Shown here: positions 39,338 through 48,533 of the stretch, in pieces
How positions within the stretch are numbered: the first letter of the stretch is position 1
How the letters are laid out: each line of letters starts with the position of its first letter
Notes under the pieces: model-generated
Database searches by the model: none
Told to the model about the DNA's origin: nothing
The model's input: only the letters and a program-made list of their open reading frames with translations
Translations under genes and position numbers: made by a program
From: Gemmatimonadota bacterium
Lineage (GTDB): Bacteria; Gemmatimonadota; Gemmatimonadetes; Longimicrobiales; Gaopeijiaceae
Direction of reading: 5' to 3'
Length of the DNA: 64,000 nucleotides
NCBI GenBank assembly: GCA_029262115.1
Contig: JAJCZZ010000072.1
Coordinates: 1-64,000 of the forward strand

Positions 39338-41041
39338 TCACTGCCCGTAGCGCATCACGTCCGGGACGTCGGTCCGCCCCCTCGGACCCGGATCGGCCAT
39401 GCCGAAGCCGTCGGGACCGTCGACCGCCAACACCGGGCGGCGGGTATGCCAGTCAGTAACTGCCTGATAGCCCGCGGCCAACGCAAGCAGCCGCTCCTCG
39501 CCCCACGGCAGCGCCCCGAATAACCCACCCACCGGGACGTCGAAGCCGCGCGTCGCTTCCATGCCGATCGGGAAGGAGATCAACGGCAGCCCGATGATGT
39601 CGAACGGAATCGGTGAGATCTGCACCACGACGTCGCACTGCGCGAACAGGCCGTCGAGCACGCGCTCGAGGAGGAGCATCTTGGCGCGCTGTCCCCGGAG
39701 ATACTCTGGCCCCGACAGCAGGAGGCCGTTGATCCAGGGCGACAGCGACACGCCGAAAAGCCGCACATCTTTCTGGAGATATTCGAGGAACGGCTCGGTC
39801 CGCTCCGGCAGCCGCACGTTGTTGAAGTTGAAGCTGGTCAGCGTCTCCCAGTCGTCGGGCATCTCCACCTCGACGACCCGCGCGCCCAACGACTCGAAGG
39901 TGGACAGCATCCTGCGGCGAGCGGCGACCTCTTCGCGTGCCCGGAGCCCGGCCAGCCGGAGTCGCTCCGCCCGCTCATCGTCGTCGTCGTCTCTGCCGGA
40001 CCCAAAGCCTTCGGTCGGCGCTTCGACATCGAGGTAGCCCGGCATGACACCGATGGTGGTCTGCCAGCGGAGCTCGTACGCGCTTCCCCGAGCGACCGGT
40101 GTCGCCGCGCGCACCAGATCCGGCATGGCCGGGTTGCCGAGGGTGCGCGGGTCGGCCGGGTCGGGCCCGCCCATGGTCTGCACCATGAGCGCCGCGTCCC
40201 GGGCATCCCTCGCGAGCGGCCCCGGATGGTCGCGCGTGTAGGTCAGCGGGATGATGCCGTAGAGCGACGCCCTCCCCATCGTGGGTTTCAACCCGGTGAG
40301 ACCCTGCGCCCCGGACGGGTTCGTGATCGAACCCCCGGTCTGGGTGCCCGTGCTGGACGCCGCGAGACCGGCCGCGACGGCGGTCGCGGAGCCGCTGGAG
40401 GAGCCGCCGGGACTGACGGACGGATCGTTGGGCGACCATGCGTTGAGCGTGGTGTTGCCCCCGTCCGGGTTGGTCGCCCGGCTCGTGGCCAGCGGACCCA
40501 TCTGCGTCTTCCCGATGAGGATGGCCCCCGCGTCCTTCAGCCGAGCCCACGTCGTGGCGTCGAACGTCGGAACGAAGTCGGCGAAGATGTGCGAGTTCGC
40601 CGTGGTCCGGACTCCAGCCGTGTAATAGTTGTCCTTGATGGCCAGGGGGATGCCGTGCAGGGGCCCCGACCACGCCAGCCGCTCCCACCGACGAGCGGAG
40701 GCGCGCGCGCCCTCGGCCACCACCGTGTTGAAGGCCATCAACGCGGGGTTGGCGCGCTCGATGCGCGCAAGGTACCCCTCGACGAGCTCGACCGGCGACA
40801 ACGCGCGGGCACGGATGAGGGCCGCTTGCTCCGCCATGCTCATAGCCCACGGCTCCACCGACTGGACGTCTCTCGGGCGGGGAAGTGCGGCGTCGTACAG
40901 ACGGGGGGCGCGCACCGCCGCCGCCCCAGGCGCCGGCAGGGCGGCCGCGCCCCCCACCGCCGCGGTCAGCAGACCCATCCGCTCCAGAAACGCGCGACGA
41001 TCCACGCGCCGGTCGAGCGGCGGCGTATCCGGCCGGCTCAC
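39338..41041 (-). CDS. Tat-exported amidase (amidase-signature family)
   Basis: About 567 residues. GTG 41041 overlaps the stop of the upstream small gene (GTGA) and begins a twin-arginine leader (RRAFLERMGLLTAAVG, then AAALPAPGAAA). The amidase-signature catalytic set is complete: Lys in GIPLAIKDNYYTAGV, the Ser/Gly loop VSPGGSSSGSATAVAAGL and the nucleophile region TGTQTGGSITNPSGAQGL. An acidic insert (RDDDDDERAERLRL) lies around residues 350-365. Cleavage of a periplasmic amide or peptide-like substrate is expected. It probably forms an operon with the small upstream gene and the creatininase-like gene. Confidence 0.88.
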   Translation of the reverse strand: MSRPDTPPLDRRVDRRAFLERMGLLTAAVGGAAALPAPGAAAVRAPRLYDAALPRPRDVQSVEPWAMSMAEQAALIRARALSPVELVEGYLARIERANPALMAFNTVVAEGARASARRWERLAWSGPLHGIPLAIKDNYYTAGVRTTANSHIFADFVPTFDATTWARLKDAGAILIGKTQMGPLATSRATNPDGGNTTLNAWSPNDPSVSPGGSSSGSATAVAAGLAASSTGTQTGGSITNPSGAQGLTGLKPTMGRASLYGIIPLTYTRDHPGPLARDARDAALMVQTMGGPDPADPRTLGNPAMPDLVRAATPVARGSAYELRWQTTIGVMPGYLDVEAPTEGFGSGRDDDDDERAERLRLAGLRAREEVAARRRMLSTFESLGARVVEVEMPDDWETLTSFNFNNVRLPERTEPFLEYLQKDVRLFGVSLSPWINGLLLSGPEYLRGQRAKMLLLERVLDGLFAQCDVVVQISPIPFDIIGLPLISFPIGMEATRGFDVPVGGLFGALPWGEERLLALAAGYQAVTDWHTRRPVLAVDGPDGFGMADPGPRGRTDVPDVMRYGQ

Positions 41042-41307
41042 GACCGTCCCTCCAGGACGTCGGCGGCCATCGCCGCCGGGTACATGGACGGAGGCACCTC
41101 CTGCGTGTCCATCTCGAAGTCGAGAATCGCGGGTGGCGTGCTCCGGAGGAAGCGCCGGGCCCCTGCGAAAATCCGCGACCGGTCGGCCGGCGCGTCCGGG
41201 TCGTCTTCCGGGAGGACGCTCAGGTCGACGCCAGCCATGAGCAGGCGAGTCGTGATGTAGGCGTCGAGCTCCGCGTCGGACAGCTCCTGGGCACGGGGGC
41301 GCTTCAT
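41038..41307 (-). CDS. Small conserved-looking protein preceding amidase
   Basis: An 89-residue soluble protein of unknown function. ATG 41307 follows an AGGAGTCCTA ribosome-binding site. The sequence is acidic and helical at the start (AQELSDAELDAYITTRLLMA) with a proline-rich centre (DPDAPADRSRIFAG) and ends PSMYPAAMAADVLEGRS. It has no signal or membrane segment. Its stop overlaps the amidase start, so strict coupling with the Tat-exported amidase is likely; a folding partner or export companion is one possibility, without direct evidence. Confidence 0.6.
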   Translation of the reverse strand: MKRPRAQELSDAELDAYITTRLLMAGVDLSVLPEDDPDAPADRSRIFAGARRFLRSTPPAILDFEMDTQEVPPSMYPAAMAADVLEGRS

Positions 41308-41457
41308 TAGGACTCCTGTGGGGTTGTGCGGGGCGTTGAGATCTGGGGCGGCCGCGACGTTCGGACCGAAGGAGGGCAAAGTGCGCGCATCTGGCGCCTA
41401 CGGCGAGTCCGGCAGAGTTTCGAACCCCGCCGACGTCCACCGAACGCCCCGCCCTAC

Positions 41458-42405
41458 ATGCCAGATTCCGGCTCCCGCAGCCACATCACTCAGGAGGAGG
41501 CCACCCGTCTTTGGGAGCGGGCCTCCGAACTGCAGTCCGAGGCGACCCGGCGGGAGGAGTTCGAGGCACTCTCCGCCGCGGAGGAGGACGGCGCCACTTC
41601 GGACGCCAACGCAGCGACGGACGGCTACGCGCTGGAGCACGTCCGCGCCGCGGCGGTCGAGGCTGGAATCGGCGCCGAATACGTCGACGCCGCGCTGGCC
41701 GACATCCGGACTCAGGACGCGCTCACGCGCGCGTCACCTGCGGAGAGACGACCGATCTCGCGGCGTCTGCTGGCCAACCCGCCTGCTTCCGTCACCGTAA
41801 CCCGCGTCATTCGGGCCGCGCCGGTCGACGTGGTCAAGGCGATGGAGGCGGTCCTGCCGGCAGAGCCGTTCAGTCTCGTTCTGCAGAACCGCCAGGGCGA
41901 TCCGCTCAACGGCGGTGTGCTCGAGTTCGACATCCCCGGAGCCACCTTCACGCCTGCCGGGGTAACCGGCTTCGCCCTGGACGCGAGTTGGGCCGACATG
42001 CGAACGGTGATCGTCTCGCTCCGACCCGTGCCGGGCTCGCAGGGTCGAACCGAGGTGACCGTCGGCGCACCGGTCGCCTGGGCATGGCGGATCAATGCCG
42101 CCGTGTCGGGCGGACTCGCAGCGGGGGCTGGGATGGTGGGAATGGGCATCGGCCTGGCTATCGGAGCCGCGGTCGCGATGGCCTTGGCCAGCACGGGAGT
42201 GGGCACGGTGGTGGGAGTGGGCATTGCGATGGCCAGTGCAGGGGGCGCCGGCGGCGGGGCGCTCAAAGGGCTGCAGGTCTCCTACCGATACGGGCTGAGG
42301 CGAGGAGAGAAGGGGTTGCAGGGTTTGATGGCCGCGGTGGCCATCAAGGCGGAGGGAGGCTGGGGCCTCACGGAAGGCAAACCATCTTTGGAGGACGGAG
42401 TATGA
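41458..42405 (+). CDS. Membrane protein of unknown function
   Basis: A 315-residue protein from ATG 41458. The N-terminal ~95 residues are soluble and helical (ITQEEATRLWERASELQSEA), then a basic segment and a beta-rich domain (~105-215), and finally two glycine/alanine-rich membrane segments (about 220-245 and 250-275; GAGMVGMGIGLAIGAAVAMA). It looks like a two-helix membrane protein with an N-terminal cytoplasmic sensor-like helix pair. No family is recognised with confidence. The next gene starts within its stop (ATGA), so the two are translated together. Confidence 0.6.
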   Translation: MPDSGSRSHITQEEATRLWERASELQSEATRREEFEALSAAEEDGATSDANAATDGYALEHVRAAAVEAGIGAEYVDAALADIRTQDALTRASPAERRPISRRLLANPPASVTVTRVIRAAPVDVVKAMEAVLPAEPFSLVLQNRQGDPLNGGVLEFDIPGATFTPAGVTGFALDASWADMRTVIVSLRPVPGSQGRTEVTVGAPVAWAWRINAAVSGGLAAGAGMVGMGIGLAIGAAVAMALASTGVGTVVGVGIAMASAGGAGGGALKGLQVSYRYGLRRGEKGLQGLMAAVAIKAEGGWGLTEGKPSLEDGV

Positions 42406-45400
42406 CCACGGGAATTCGTTTGGCGCTGACCGCGCTGGCCCTGGGCCTTAGCGTCGCGCCTGCTTCAGCTGTCGCCGCTCAGGAGTCGGCCGATACGACC
42501 GCCGAGCGCAAGAAACGCGAGTCCGTCTCCCTTCCTCTCGAGGCCGCCCGCTCGATGTCGCTCGATGTCGACCGCGGCACATGGCTGTCGCTCGACGTGA
42601 GTCCGGACGGTCGGACCGTCCTGTTCGATCTGCTCGGCGATCTCTACACGGTCCCGATCGGTGGTGGAGACGCGACCCGTCTGACCGACGGGCTCGCCTT
42701 CGACTTCCAGGCTCGGTACAGCCCGGACGGGACGGAGGTGGTGTTCGTCTCGGACCGTAGTGGCGGCGAGAATCTGTGGCTCCTGGAACTGGCGTCCGGG
42801 GACACGACGCAGGTGACCAAGGGCGATGGCAACTCCTGGATGTCCCCCGACTGGACGCCCGACGGAGAGTACCTGGTGGCGTCGAAGGGCGACTCCCGCC
42901 TCGGCGTGCATCGTTTGTGGCTTGGGCACAAGGACGGCGGCTCCGGGAGCGTGCTGCGCCCCGAGCCGCAGCCGCTGAAGACCGTCGGAGCCGCGGTGTC
43001 CCCGGACGGTCGGTGGATCTGGCACGCGCAACGAAACGGAGCGTGGAACTACAATGCCCAGTTCCCTCAGTACCAGTTGGCCGTCTACGACCGCGACACG
43101 GGCACCTCGTCGAGCCGGAGTCAGCGGTACGGCTCGGCCTTCCGGCCGACCCTGTCCCCCGACGGGCGGTGGCTGGTCTATGCGACCCGCCACGAGGCGG
43201 AGACGGGGCTACGGGTCCGGGACCTCGGCACCGGCACCGAGCGATGGCTGGCGTATCCCGTCACACGGGACGAGCAGGAGTCCATCGGCGACCGCGACGC
43301 CTACCCGGGGATGTCGTTCACGCCGGACTCGCGCGAGTTGGTGGCGTCCTACGACGGCGCCATCTGGCGCATTCCCGTCGACGGCGGCGAACCGATCGCG
43401 GTCCCGTTCCGCGTCCGCGAGCAGGTCGCGCTCGGGCCGGAGCTCTCCTTTGACTACGACATCTCGGACAGCCCCACCTTTCAGGTCCGCGAGATCCGCG
43501 ACGCCGTGCCGTCGCCGAACGGGCAGCGCCTGGCGTTCACGGCCCTCGACGACCTGTACGTGATGGACTTCCCGGGCGGCGCACCTCGCCGGCTTGGGGC
43601 CGAAGGCGGACCAATCCAGGCCAAGCCCGCCTGGTCACCCGACGGCGAGTGGCTGGCGTGGGTCTCGTGGGGTCCGGACGGTGGACACGTCTGGAAGCAG
43701 CGGGCCAACGGCTCCGGGCAGGCCAGCCAGCTCACGCGGCGTGCCGCCACCTACCAGGACATCGCCTGGGGCCCGAACGGCCGGCTGGTGGCGCTGCGCG
43801 CTCCGGCGCGCATGCTTCAGGAGGCGACGGGACCGGGCTTTTCGGGCGCCGAAACTGACCTCGTCTGGATTCCGGAGGCAGGCGGGCAGGCCACCTTCAT
43901 CGCGCCGGCAGGAGGCCGGAGGGCGCCCCACTTCGTGGCGTCCGCTCCCGAGCGCATCTACCTGCACCACGGTCAGGACGGTCTGGTCTCGATCCGATGG
44001 GACGGAACGGACCCGAAGGCACACGTGAAGGTGGTCGGAGCCACGAGGCCCGGCGCCACCCAACCCGACCGGGCAGCCCTGATCCTGATGGCGCCGCGCG
44101 GTGATCGTGCCCTGGTGCAACTCCACAACGACGTCTACGTGGTCACCGTGCCCAGAGTCGGTGGAGATGCCCCCACCATCAATGTGTCCAATCCCGACAA
44201 CGCGGCGTTCCCGGCTGCCCGCTTGACGGATATCGGGGGTCAGTTCCCGGCATGGGGGAGTACCGGTCGGATCATCCACTGGTCGGTGGGTCCCGCCCAC
44301 TTCGTCTACGACCTCGACGCGGCGGAGGCCCACGCCGACAGCGTGGACGCGGCCAACGGCTCGGAAGCCTCGGACAGCGCCGCCGCAGATTCCACCGCCA
44401 CCGGAGCGGACGACGAAGACGAAGGGTACCGTCCGGCCGAGTACCGCATCCGGATCGACGCGACCCGTGACATCCCCCAGGGCACGCTGGTCCTGCGCGG
44501 CGCACGGGTCATCACCATGAACGGTGACGAGGTCATCGAGAACGCCGACCTGGTCGTTCGCAACAACCGGATTCAGGCGGTGGGCGCCCGGGGGAGCGTC
44601 GACATACCCTCCGGAGCGGACGTCATGGACGTCAGCGGGCAGACCATCGTTCCGGGCTTCGTCGACGCGCACGCGCACATGTGGCCGGCCTTCAACATCC
44701 ATCGGACGCAGACCTGGATGTACCTGGCCAACCTGGCGTATGGAGTGACGACGACCCGGGATCCCCAGACGAGTACCACCGATGTGGTCACCTACGGAGA
44801 CAAGGTGGACGCGGGCCGGACGTTGGGTCCGCGCGTGTACGCCACGGGCCCCGGTATCTTCGGCGACTACGTGACGGACGCGATCCGCTCGCTGAAGCAT
44901 GCGCGCAGCATCATGCGGCGGTATAGCGAGTACTACGACACCAAGACCATCAAGATGTACATGGCTGGCAACCGCCAGCAGCGCCAATGGGTCATCATGG
45001 CCGCCCGTGAGCAAAGCATCATGCCCACGACCGAAGGCGGGCTGAAGTTCATGTACGATCTGACCATGGCGCTGGACGGCTACCCCGGCCAGGAGCACTC
45101 CCTCCCGATCGCGCCCATCTACGAAGACGTTGCCGAGCTCTTCGCGGAGTCGGGCACCGTCTACACGCCGACGCTGCTGGTATCCTACGGTGGTCCCTGG
45201 GCGGAGAACTGGTTCTACTCGAGAGAGAATCCCCACGACGACGCGAAGCTGTCCTACTTCACCGCCCACGCGGAGCTGGATCAGAAGGCGCGCAGGCGGC
45301 CGGGTTGGTTCCGCGATGACGAGCATGTCTTTCGGAAGCACGCGGAGGGCGTCCGGAAGGTGGTGGAGGCGGGGGGACGGGTCGGGGTCGGAAGCCACGG

Positions 45401-45743
45401 GCAGCTCCAGGGACTCGGGTACCACTGGGAACTGTGGGCCATGCAGTCGGGGGGAATGGACGAGCACGACGCTCTCCGAGCCGCCACGATCATGGGGGCC
45501 GACGCGATCGGGGTGGACAACGACCTCGGCTCCATCGAGCCTGGCAAGCTCGCGGACCTCGTGATCCTCCGAGCCAACCCGCTGGTGGATATCCGCAACA
45601 CCAACACGATCTTGCATGTCATGAAGAACGGACGCATATACGAGGGGAACACGCTGGACGAGACCTGGCCCCGACAGCGGCCCCTGGAACGGAGGGGGTG
45701 GGTCATGCCCGAGCCCGAAACGAGGGCCGGTTCACGGAGATAG
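42402..45743 (+). CDS. TolB-like propeller fused to amidohydrolase, exported
   Basis: A 1113-residue protein. ATG 42402 opens a Sec signal (LALTALALGLSVAPASAVAA). Residues ~55-690 contain TolB/WD40-like propeller repeats (SPDGRTVLFDLLGDLYTVPI, YSPDGTEVVFVSDRSGGENL). Residues ~700-1095 are an amidohydrolase of the imidazolonepropionase-like type with the metal HxH in VDAHAHMWPAF, and GSHGQLQGLGYHWELWAMQS near the C-terminal site. An acidic Asp/Glu-rich linker around residues 645-670 joins the halves. Such fusions are common in Gemmatimonadota and are expected in the periplasm, possibly as cyclic dipeptide or peptide hydrolases; the substrate is unknown. Translationally coupled to the preceding membrane protein. 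Confidence 0.88.
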   Translation: MTTGIRLALTALALGLSVAPASAVAAQESADTTAERKKRESVSLPLEAARSMSLDVDRGTWLSLDVSPDGRTVLFDLLGDLYTVPIGGGDATRLTDGLAFDFQARYSPDGTEVVFVSDRSGGENLWLLELASGDTTQVTKGDGNSWMSPDWTPDGEYLVASKGDSRLGVHRLWLGHKDGGSGSVLRPEPQPLKTVGAAVSPDGRWIWHAQRNGAWNYNAQFPQYQLAVYDRDTGTSSSRSQRYGSAFRPTLSPDGRWLVYATRHEAETGLRVRDLGTGTERWLAYPVTRDEQESIGDRDAYPGMSFTPDSRELVASYDGAIWRIPVDGGEPIAVPFRVREQVALGPELSFDYDISDSPTFQVREIRDAVPSPNGQRLAFTALDDLYVMDFPGGAPRRLGAEGGPIQAKPAWSPDGEWLAWVSWGPDGGHVWKQRANGSGQASQLTRRAATYQDIAWGPNGRLVALRAPARMLQEATGPGFSGAETDLVWIPEAGGQATFIAPAGGRRAPHFVASAPERIYLHHGQDGLVSIRWDGTDPKAHVKVVGATRPGATQPDRAALILMAPRGDRALVQLHNDVYVVTVPRVGGDAPTINVSNPDNAAFPAARLTDIGGQFPAWGSTGRIIHWSVGPAHFVYDLDAAEAHADSVDAANGSEASDSAAADSTATGADDEDEGYRPAEYRIRIDATRDIPQGTLVLRGARVITMNGDEVIENADLVVRNNRIQAVGARGSVDIPSGADVMDVSGQTIVPGFVDAHAHMWPAFNIHRTQTWMYLANLAYGVTTTRDPQTSTTDVVTYGDKVDAGRTLGPRVYATGPGIFGDYVTDAIRSLKHARSIMRRYSEYYDTKTIKMYMAGNRQQRQWVIMAAREQSIMPTTEGGLKFMYDLTMALDGYPGQEHSLPIAPIYEDVAELFAESGTVYTPTLLVSYGGPWAENWFYSRENPHDDAKLSYFTAHAELDQKARRRPGWFRDDEHVFRKHAEGVRKVVEAGGRVGVGSHGQLQGLGYHWELWAMQSGGMDEHDALRAATIMGADAIGVDNDLGSIEPGKLADLVILRANPLVDIRNTNTILHVMKNGRIYEGNTLDETWPRQRPLERRGWVMPEPETRAGSRR

Positions 45744-45752
45744 GAGGTCGAT

Positions 45753-46313
45753 ATGGGTGACAGACGGGTGTCACGGCTCTTTCTCTCGGCGGCTGCACTC
45801 TGGGCGGTGGCATGTGCGCCGCCCTCCTCGTCTGCACCCGTCGTACCACAGGGTGATGCCGACCGGGTGGGTCGGGGAGGCGTGCGCGGCGCCATCCTCA
45901 TTGAAAACGAACGGGGCGTCGTGACCGATCGGGTCGACGCGCCGGTGGAGGCGGTGTACAAAGCCGTCGCGCGGGTGTACTCCGACCTGGAGATTCCCGT
46001 GACGCTGCAGGATGCCACGGAAGGCGTCGTGGCGGCGGAAGGCTTCCGCCTGACCCGGATCGACGGCCGGCGCCCGAACCGGTGGGTGGACTGCGGCACC
46101 GACATCGCCGGCCCGGTCGCCAACGACTCGTACGTGACCGCGACCGTGGCCACGTTCGTGGAGACGCAAGCGTCCGGCGGAACGGCGGTCCACACGCAGG
46201 TGGAGGCTTCGGCCCAGCGCCGCGACAGCGCCACCGGCGAACTCCACTGTACGACGACCGGGCGGCTGGAAGCGCTGATCCTGGAGCGGATCCAGACCCG
46301 ACTGCCTCGGTAG
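45753..46313 (+). CDS. Putative lipoprotein of unknown function
   Basis: A 186-residue exported protein. ATG 45753 is preceded by TAGGAGG, and the leader ends in a lipobox (LWAVACAPP). The rest is beta-rich (DAPVEAVYKAVARVYSDLEI, ATEGVVAAEGFRLTRIDG) with two cysteines (WVDCGTD, ELHCTTT) that could form a disulfide. I recognise the pattern as a lipoprotein type seen beside exported hydrolases but cannot assign a family. It starts 9 bp after the fusion gene and is probably in the same transcript. Confidence 0.65.
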   Translation: MGDRRVSRLFLSAAALWAVACAPPSSSAPVVPQGDADRVGRGGVRGAILIENERGVVTDRVDAPVEAVYKAVARVYSDLEIPVTLQDATEGVVAAEGFRLTRIDGRRPNRWVDCGTDIAGPVANDSYVTATVATFVETQASGGTAVHTQVEASAQRRDSATGELHCTTTGRLEALILERIQTRLPR

Positions 46314-46432
46314 GCCCGCAGCATATTCCTTGCGAGGCCGCGCCCGAATACGGTGCCGACACCGATGCGTCGCCGTGCCCGTTCATGGAGACCGGCACCG
46401 GCGCGCCGCTAGCCACTTCATGGAGAGACGAC

Positions 46433-46981
46433 ATGCGTGCCCGCCCCCATTCATTCGGCGCTTTCGCCTTCGTGTTGGTCGCTTCGACGCTCGCGTGCAG
46501 CCCTTCCGACGACGCCGAAGCGGGTCCGGAGCGGGTCGCGACTGAAACGCCGCTGACCCCCGATCCGGCAGAGATCGCCTTCGCACCCTTTACCGACGAA
46601 CGGCTGGATGGCAACTACGTCATGCTCGACGCCTGGCACGGCGACCTTGGAAGGGTGGTCGAGCTCTACGTCCAGGCGGAGCGGGACGCGTCGGGGCGCA
46701 TGATGTGGGACGATGGCCACCAGTGGCGGCTCGTCGTTCGGGAAGGCGATCGCAGCGCGCGGCTCGTCGACGACTTCGTGCCGAATGGGACCGTCCGCTT
46801 CTGGGTGGTCAACGTACTGGACGGTGACCCTGTCGTGGTTTCGCAGATTGATTCCGGAACGGCGGGTGTGCGGGTGACGGAATGGGTGGCTGCTCCCGAT
46901 CGCGACGGATGGTCGGCACGCACTCGCGTCGACGTCACCGGAAACCTCGTCCACCGGACGGAGTCGGCGCTCTTCCGGTGA
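46433..46981 (+). CDS. Putative lipoprotein of unknown function
   Basis: A 182-residue exported protein. ATG 46433 follows TGGAGAGACG, and the leader carries a lipobox (LVASTLACSPS). The mature part is beta-rich with several Trp residues (MLDAWHGDLGRVVELYVQAE, WRLVVREGDRSARLVDDFVP) and no cysteine beyond the lipid anchor. No family is recognised. The 119-bp spacer to the previous gene shows no clear terminator, so read-through from the upstream operon is possible. Confidence 0.62.
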   Translation: MRARPHSFGAFAFVLVASTLACSPSDDAEAGPERVATETPLTPDPAEIAFAPFTDERLDGNYVMLDAWHGDLGRVVELYVQAERDASGRMMWDDGHQWRLVVREGDRSARLVDDFVPNGTVRFWVVNVLDGDPVVVSQIDSGTAGVRVTEWVAAPDRDGWSARTRVDVTGNLVHRTESALFR

Positions 46982-47060
46982 AGCGGAGAGCCACGTTTTG
47001 CGCTCGCTCCACTAGATTTCCCACCGTAGCCGGCCTCGTGGTCCCTTCCGGAGTGGTGTA

Positions 47061-48293
47061 ATGGTGGCGTCCGAATTCCAGCGTTTCGGGTCCGCCGCGG
47101 TGGGCGGCGCCCTGGCCGCGATCCTGGCTGTCTCCCTCGGCGCGTGTGACGGCGGTAGCGGCGGGACCGTGGCCACGGTCCGGGATTCGGCCGGTGTGAC
47201 CGTCGTGGAGGCTCCCGCCCGACTGCTCGACCGGCTTCCCGAGTGGAGCGTCGACACGGTCATGGTGGTGGGTGGCTCCGGCGCCCCCCCCGAGCAGGCG
47301 TTCGGCCAGATCCAGGGTGTTCACCGGTACGATGACGGGACCATCGCAGTCCTGGACATCACGTCCCGAAACGTTCGGTTCTTCGGCCCGGACGGCGAAC
47401 TGCAGACGACGGCGGGAAGCCCCGGCTCGGGCCCCGGGCAGTTCGAGCAGCCCGCTCGTTTGAGAAGGATCCACGGTGACTCGCTCGTGGTGACGGATCG
47501 GACGCGTTGGCGGCTGTCCATCATCGGTCCCGAACGGACCATCGACCGGTCCGTCCGGATGCGAGGGCTTCCGCCGTCCGGCCTCCTGCATGGGGTTCTG
47601 GACGACGGCACCATGGTCTTCGGGGCCCCCGTCCCGGGAGGACGAGACGCGAGTGCGACCCCGGTCGTGCAAAGGACTTTCATCCGGTTTTACGGCCTGG
47701 ACGGCGCCCCCCGCGACTCGCTTGGGCCCTTCCCCGATGTGCCCACGTACCGGATCGCGCCGAACGCCTTTGCCGTGCCCGTCTTCTCGGCGCGCACCGA
47801 CTTCGCGACGGATCTGGATGGCGTCTGGGTCGGCACCGGCATGGAGCCTGAGCTCATCCGGATCCGCCGGGATGGCTCGCTCGACCGGATCGTCCGTTGG
47901 GCCCGCCCACCCCGAGCGGTCACGCAGGAGCACCGACGGATCACGCTGGATGACGCGCTCGCCCGCGCGAGCGACGACAATGAACGGCAGCAGGTTCGCG
48001 CCATGCATGAGCGGACGATCTTCGCCAGTCGTCTGCCGGCGTATCGGCGGATCTTCGCCGGACCCTCGGGCCGGGTGTGGGTGGAAGGCTTCAACCCCTG
48101 GCTCGAGTCGCGCCCGACCGAGTGGATGCTCCTCGGCCCTGACGGAGAGCCGGAAGGTACCATCCGACTCCCCTACCGTTTCCGGCTTTGGGAGGTCGAC
48201 GAGGATTACCTGAGCGGGATGATTCCGGACGCCTCGGGGGCGCAGCGCGCAGTCGTGCTCCGGGTGGTTCGAGACCCGGATCCGGCTGGATAG
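47061..48293 (+). CDS. Six-bladed beta-propeller lipoprotein
   Basis: A 410-residue exported lipoprotein (leader ending LAVSLGACDGG). Blades follow the NHL-like pattern of this family: FGQIQGVHRYDDGTIAVLDI, SRNVRFFGPDGELQTTAGSP, LDRIVRWARPPRAVTQEHRR and the final GPSGRVWVEGFNPW with WMLLGPDGEPEGTIRLP. It is intact and serves as the template for recognising the broken relatives at 34-38.5 kb. The ligand is unknown. The sequence around its stop codon is duplicated immediately downstream. Confidence 0.82.
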   Translation: MVASEFQRFGSAAVGGALAAILAVSLGACDGGSGGTVATVRDSAGVTVVEAPARLLDRLPEWSVDTVMVVGGSGAPPEQAFGQIQGVHRYDDGTIAVLDITSRNVRFFGPDGELQTTAGSPGSGPGQFEQPARLRRIHGDSLVVTDRTRWRLSIIGPERTIDRSVRMRGLPPSGLLHGVLDDGTMVFGAPVPGGRDASATPVVQRTFIRFYGLDGAPRDSLGPFPDVPTYRIAPNAFAVPVFSARTDFATDLDGVWVGTGMEPELIRIRRDGSLDRIVRWARPPRAVTQEHRRITLDDALARASDDNERQQVRAMHERTIFASRLPAYRRIFAGPSGRVWVEGFNPWLESRPTEWMLLGPDGEPEGTIRLPYRFRLWEVDEDYLSGMIPDASGAQRAVVLRVVRDPDPAG

Positions 48294-48347
48294 CCGCGTC
48301 CCTTTTCGACACGGGCCGGCCGGATAGCCGCGTCGTTTCGACACGGG
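48282..48347. repeat. Tandem duplication around a stop codon
   Basis: Two adjacent copies of about 33 bp (48282-48315 and 48316-48347) share the block GGATAGCCGCGTC, then TTTCGACACGGG. The first copy contains the TAG stop of the propeller gene, and the second repeats an in-register TAG. The copies differ by one substitution and a 2-bp length change. It resembles the stop-codon duplication at 8633-8741. Confidence 0.8.
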
Positions 48348-48401
48348 ACCGGCCTCCTGCGAGAACGACGCCGGCACTCCGCTCTCTCGCCTCAATCGCG
48401 T

Positions 48402-48524
48402 ATCTCCTTGGAAATAAAGGAGATGAGCAGCCGGCTCACGTGGGCACGCCAGATGCCCTCCTATCGTTCCGGGTCCCGGCCCGCGCAGGCGTTCGGCCCG
48501 CGTTCCGTGGATCCGCTCAGATGA
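48402..48524 (+). other. Hairpin-masked candidate leader ORF
   Basis: An 8-bp perfect inverted repeat (ATCTCCTT at 48402-48409 and AAGGAGAT at 48417-48424) includes a strong AAGGAG ribosome-binding site and the first bases of an ATG at 48423. That ATG opens a 33-codon frame (starting MSSRLTWARQMPSYRSG) ending at TGA 48522-48524, nine bases before the next gene start. A regulated leader peptide is possible, but the hairpin may equally be a repressor site. Coding evidence is weak. Confidence 0.3.
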
Positions 48525-48533
48525 GGAGGGGAC

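Noticed and set aside
43635-45617. A 660-codon open frame antisense to the TolB/amidohydrolase gene
   Set aside because: It is typical of high-GC shadow frames and lacks any recognisable domain or start context, whereas the plus strand encodes clear propeller and amidohydrolase motifs.
48261-48285. tRNA-like GGTTCGAGACCCGGATCC
   Set aside because: It lies inside the propeller gene, and no acceptor or anticodon stems can be formed around it.
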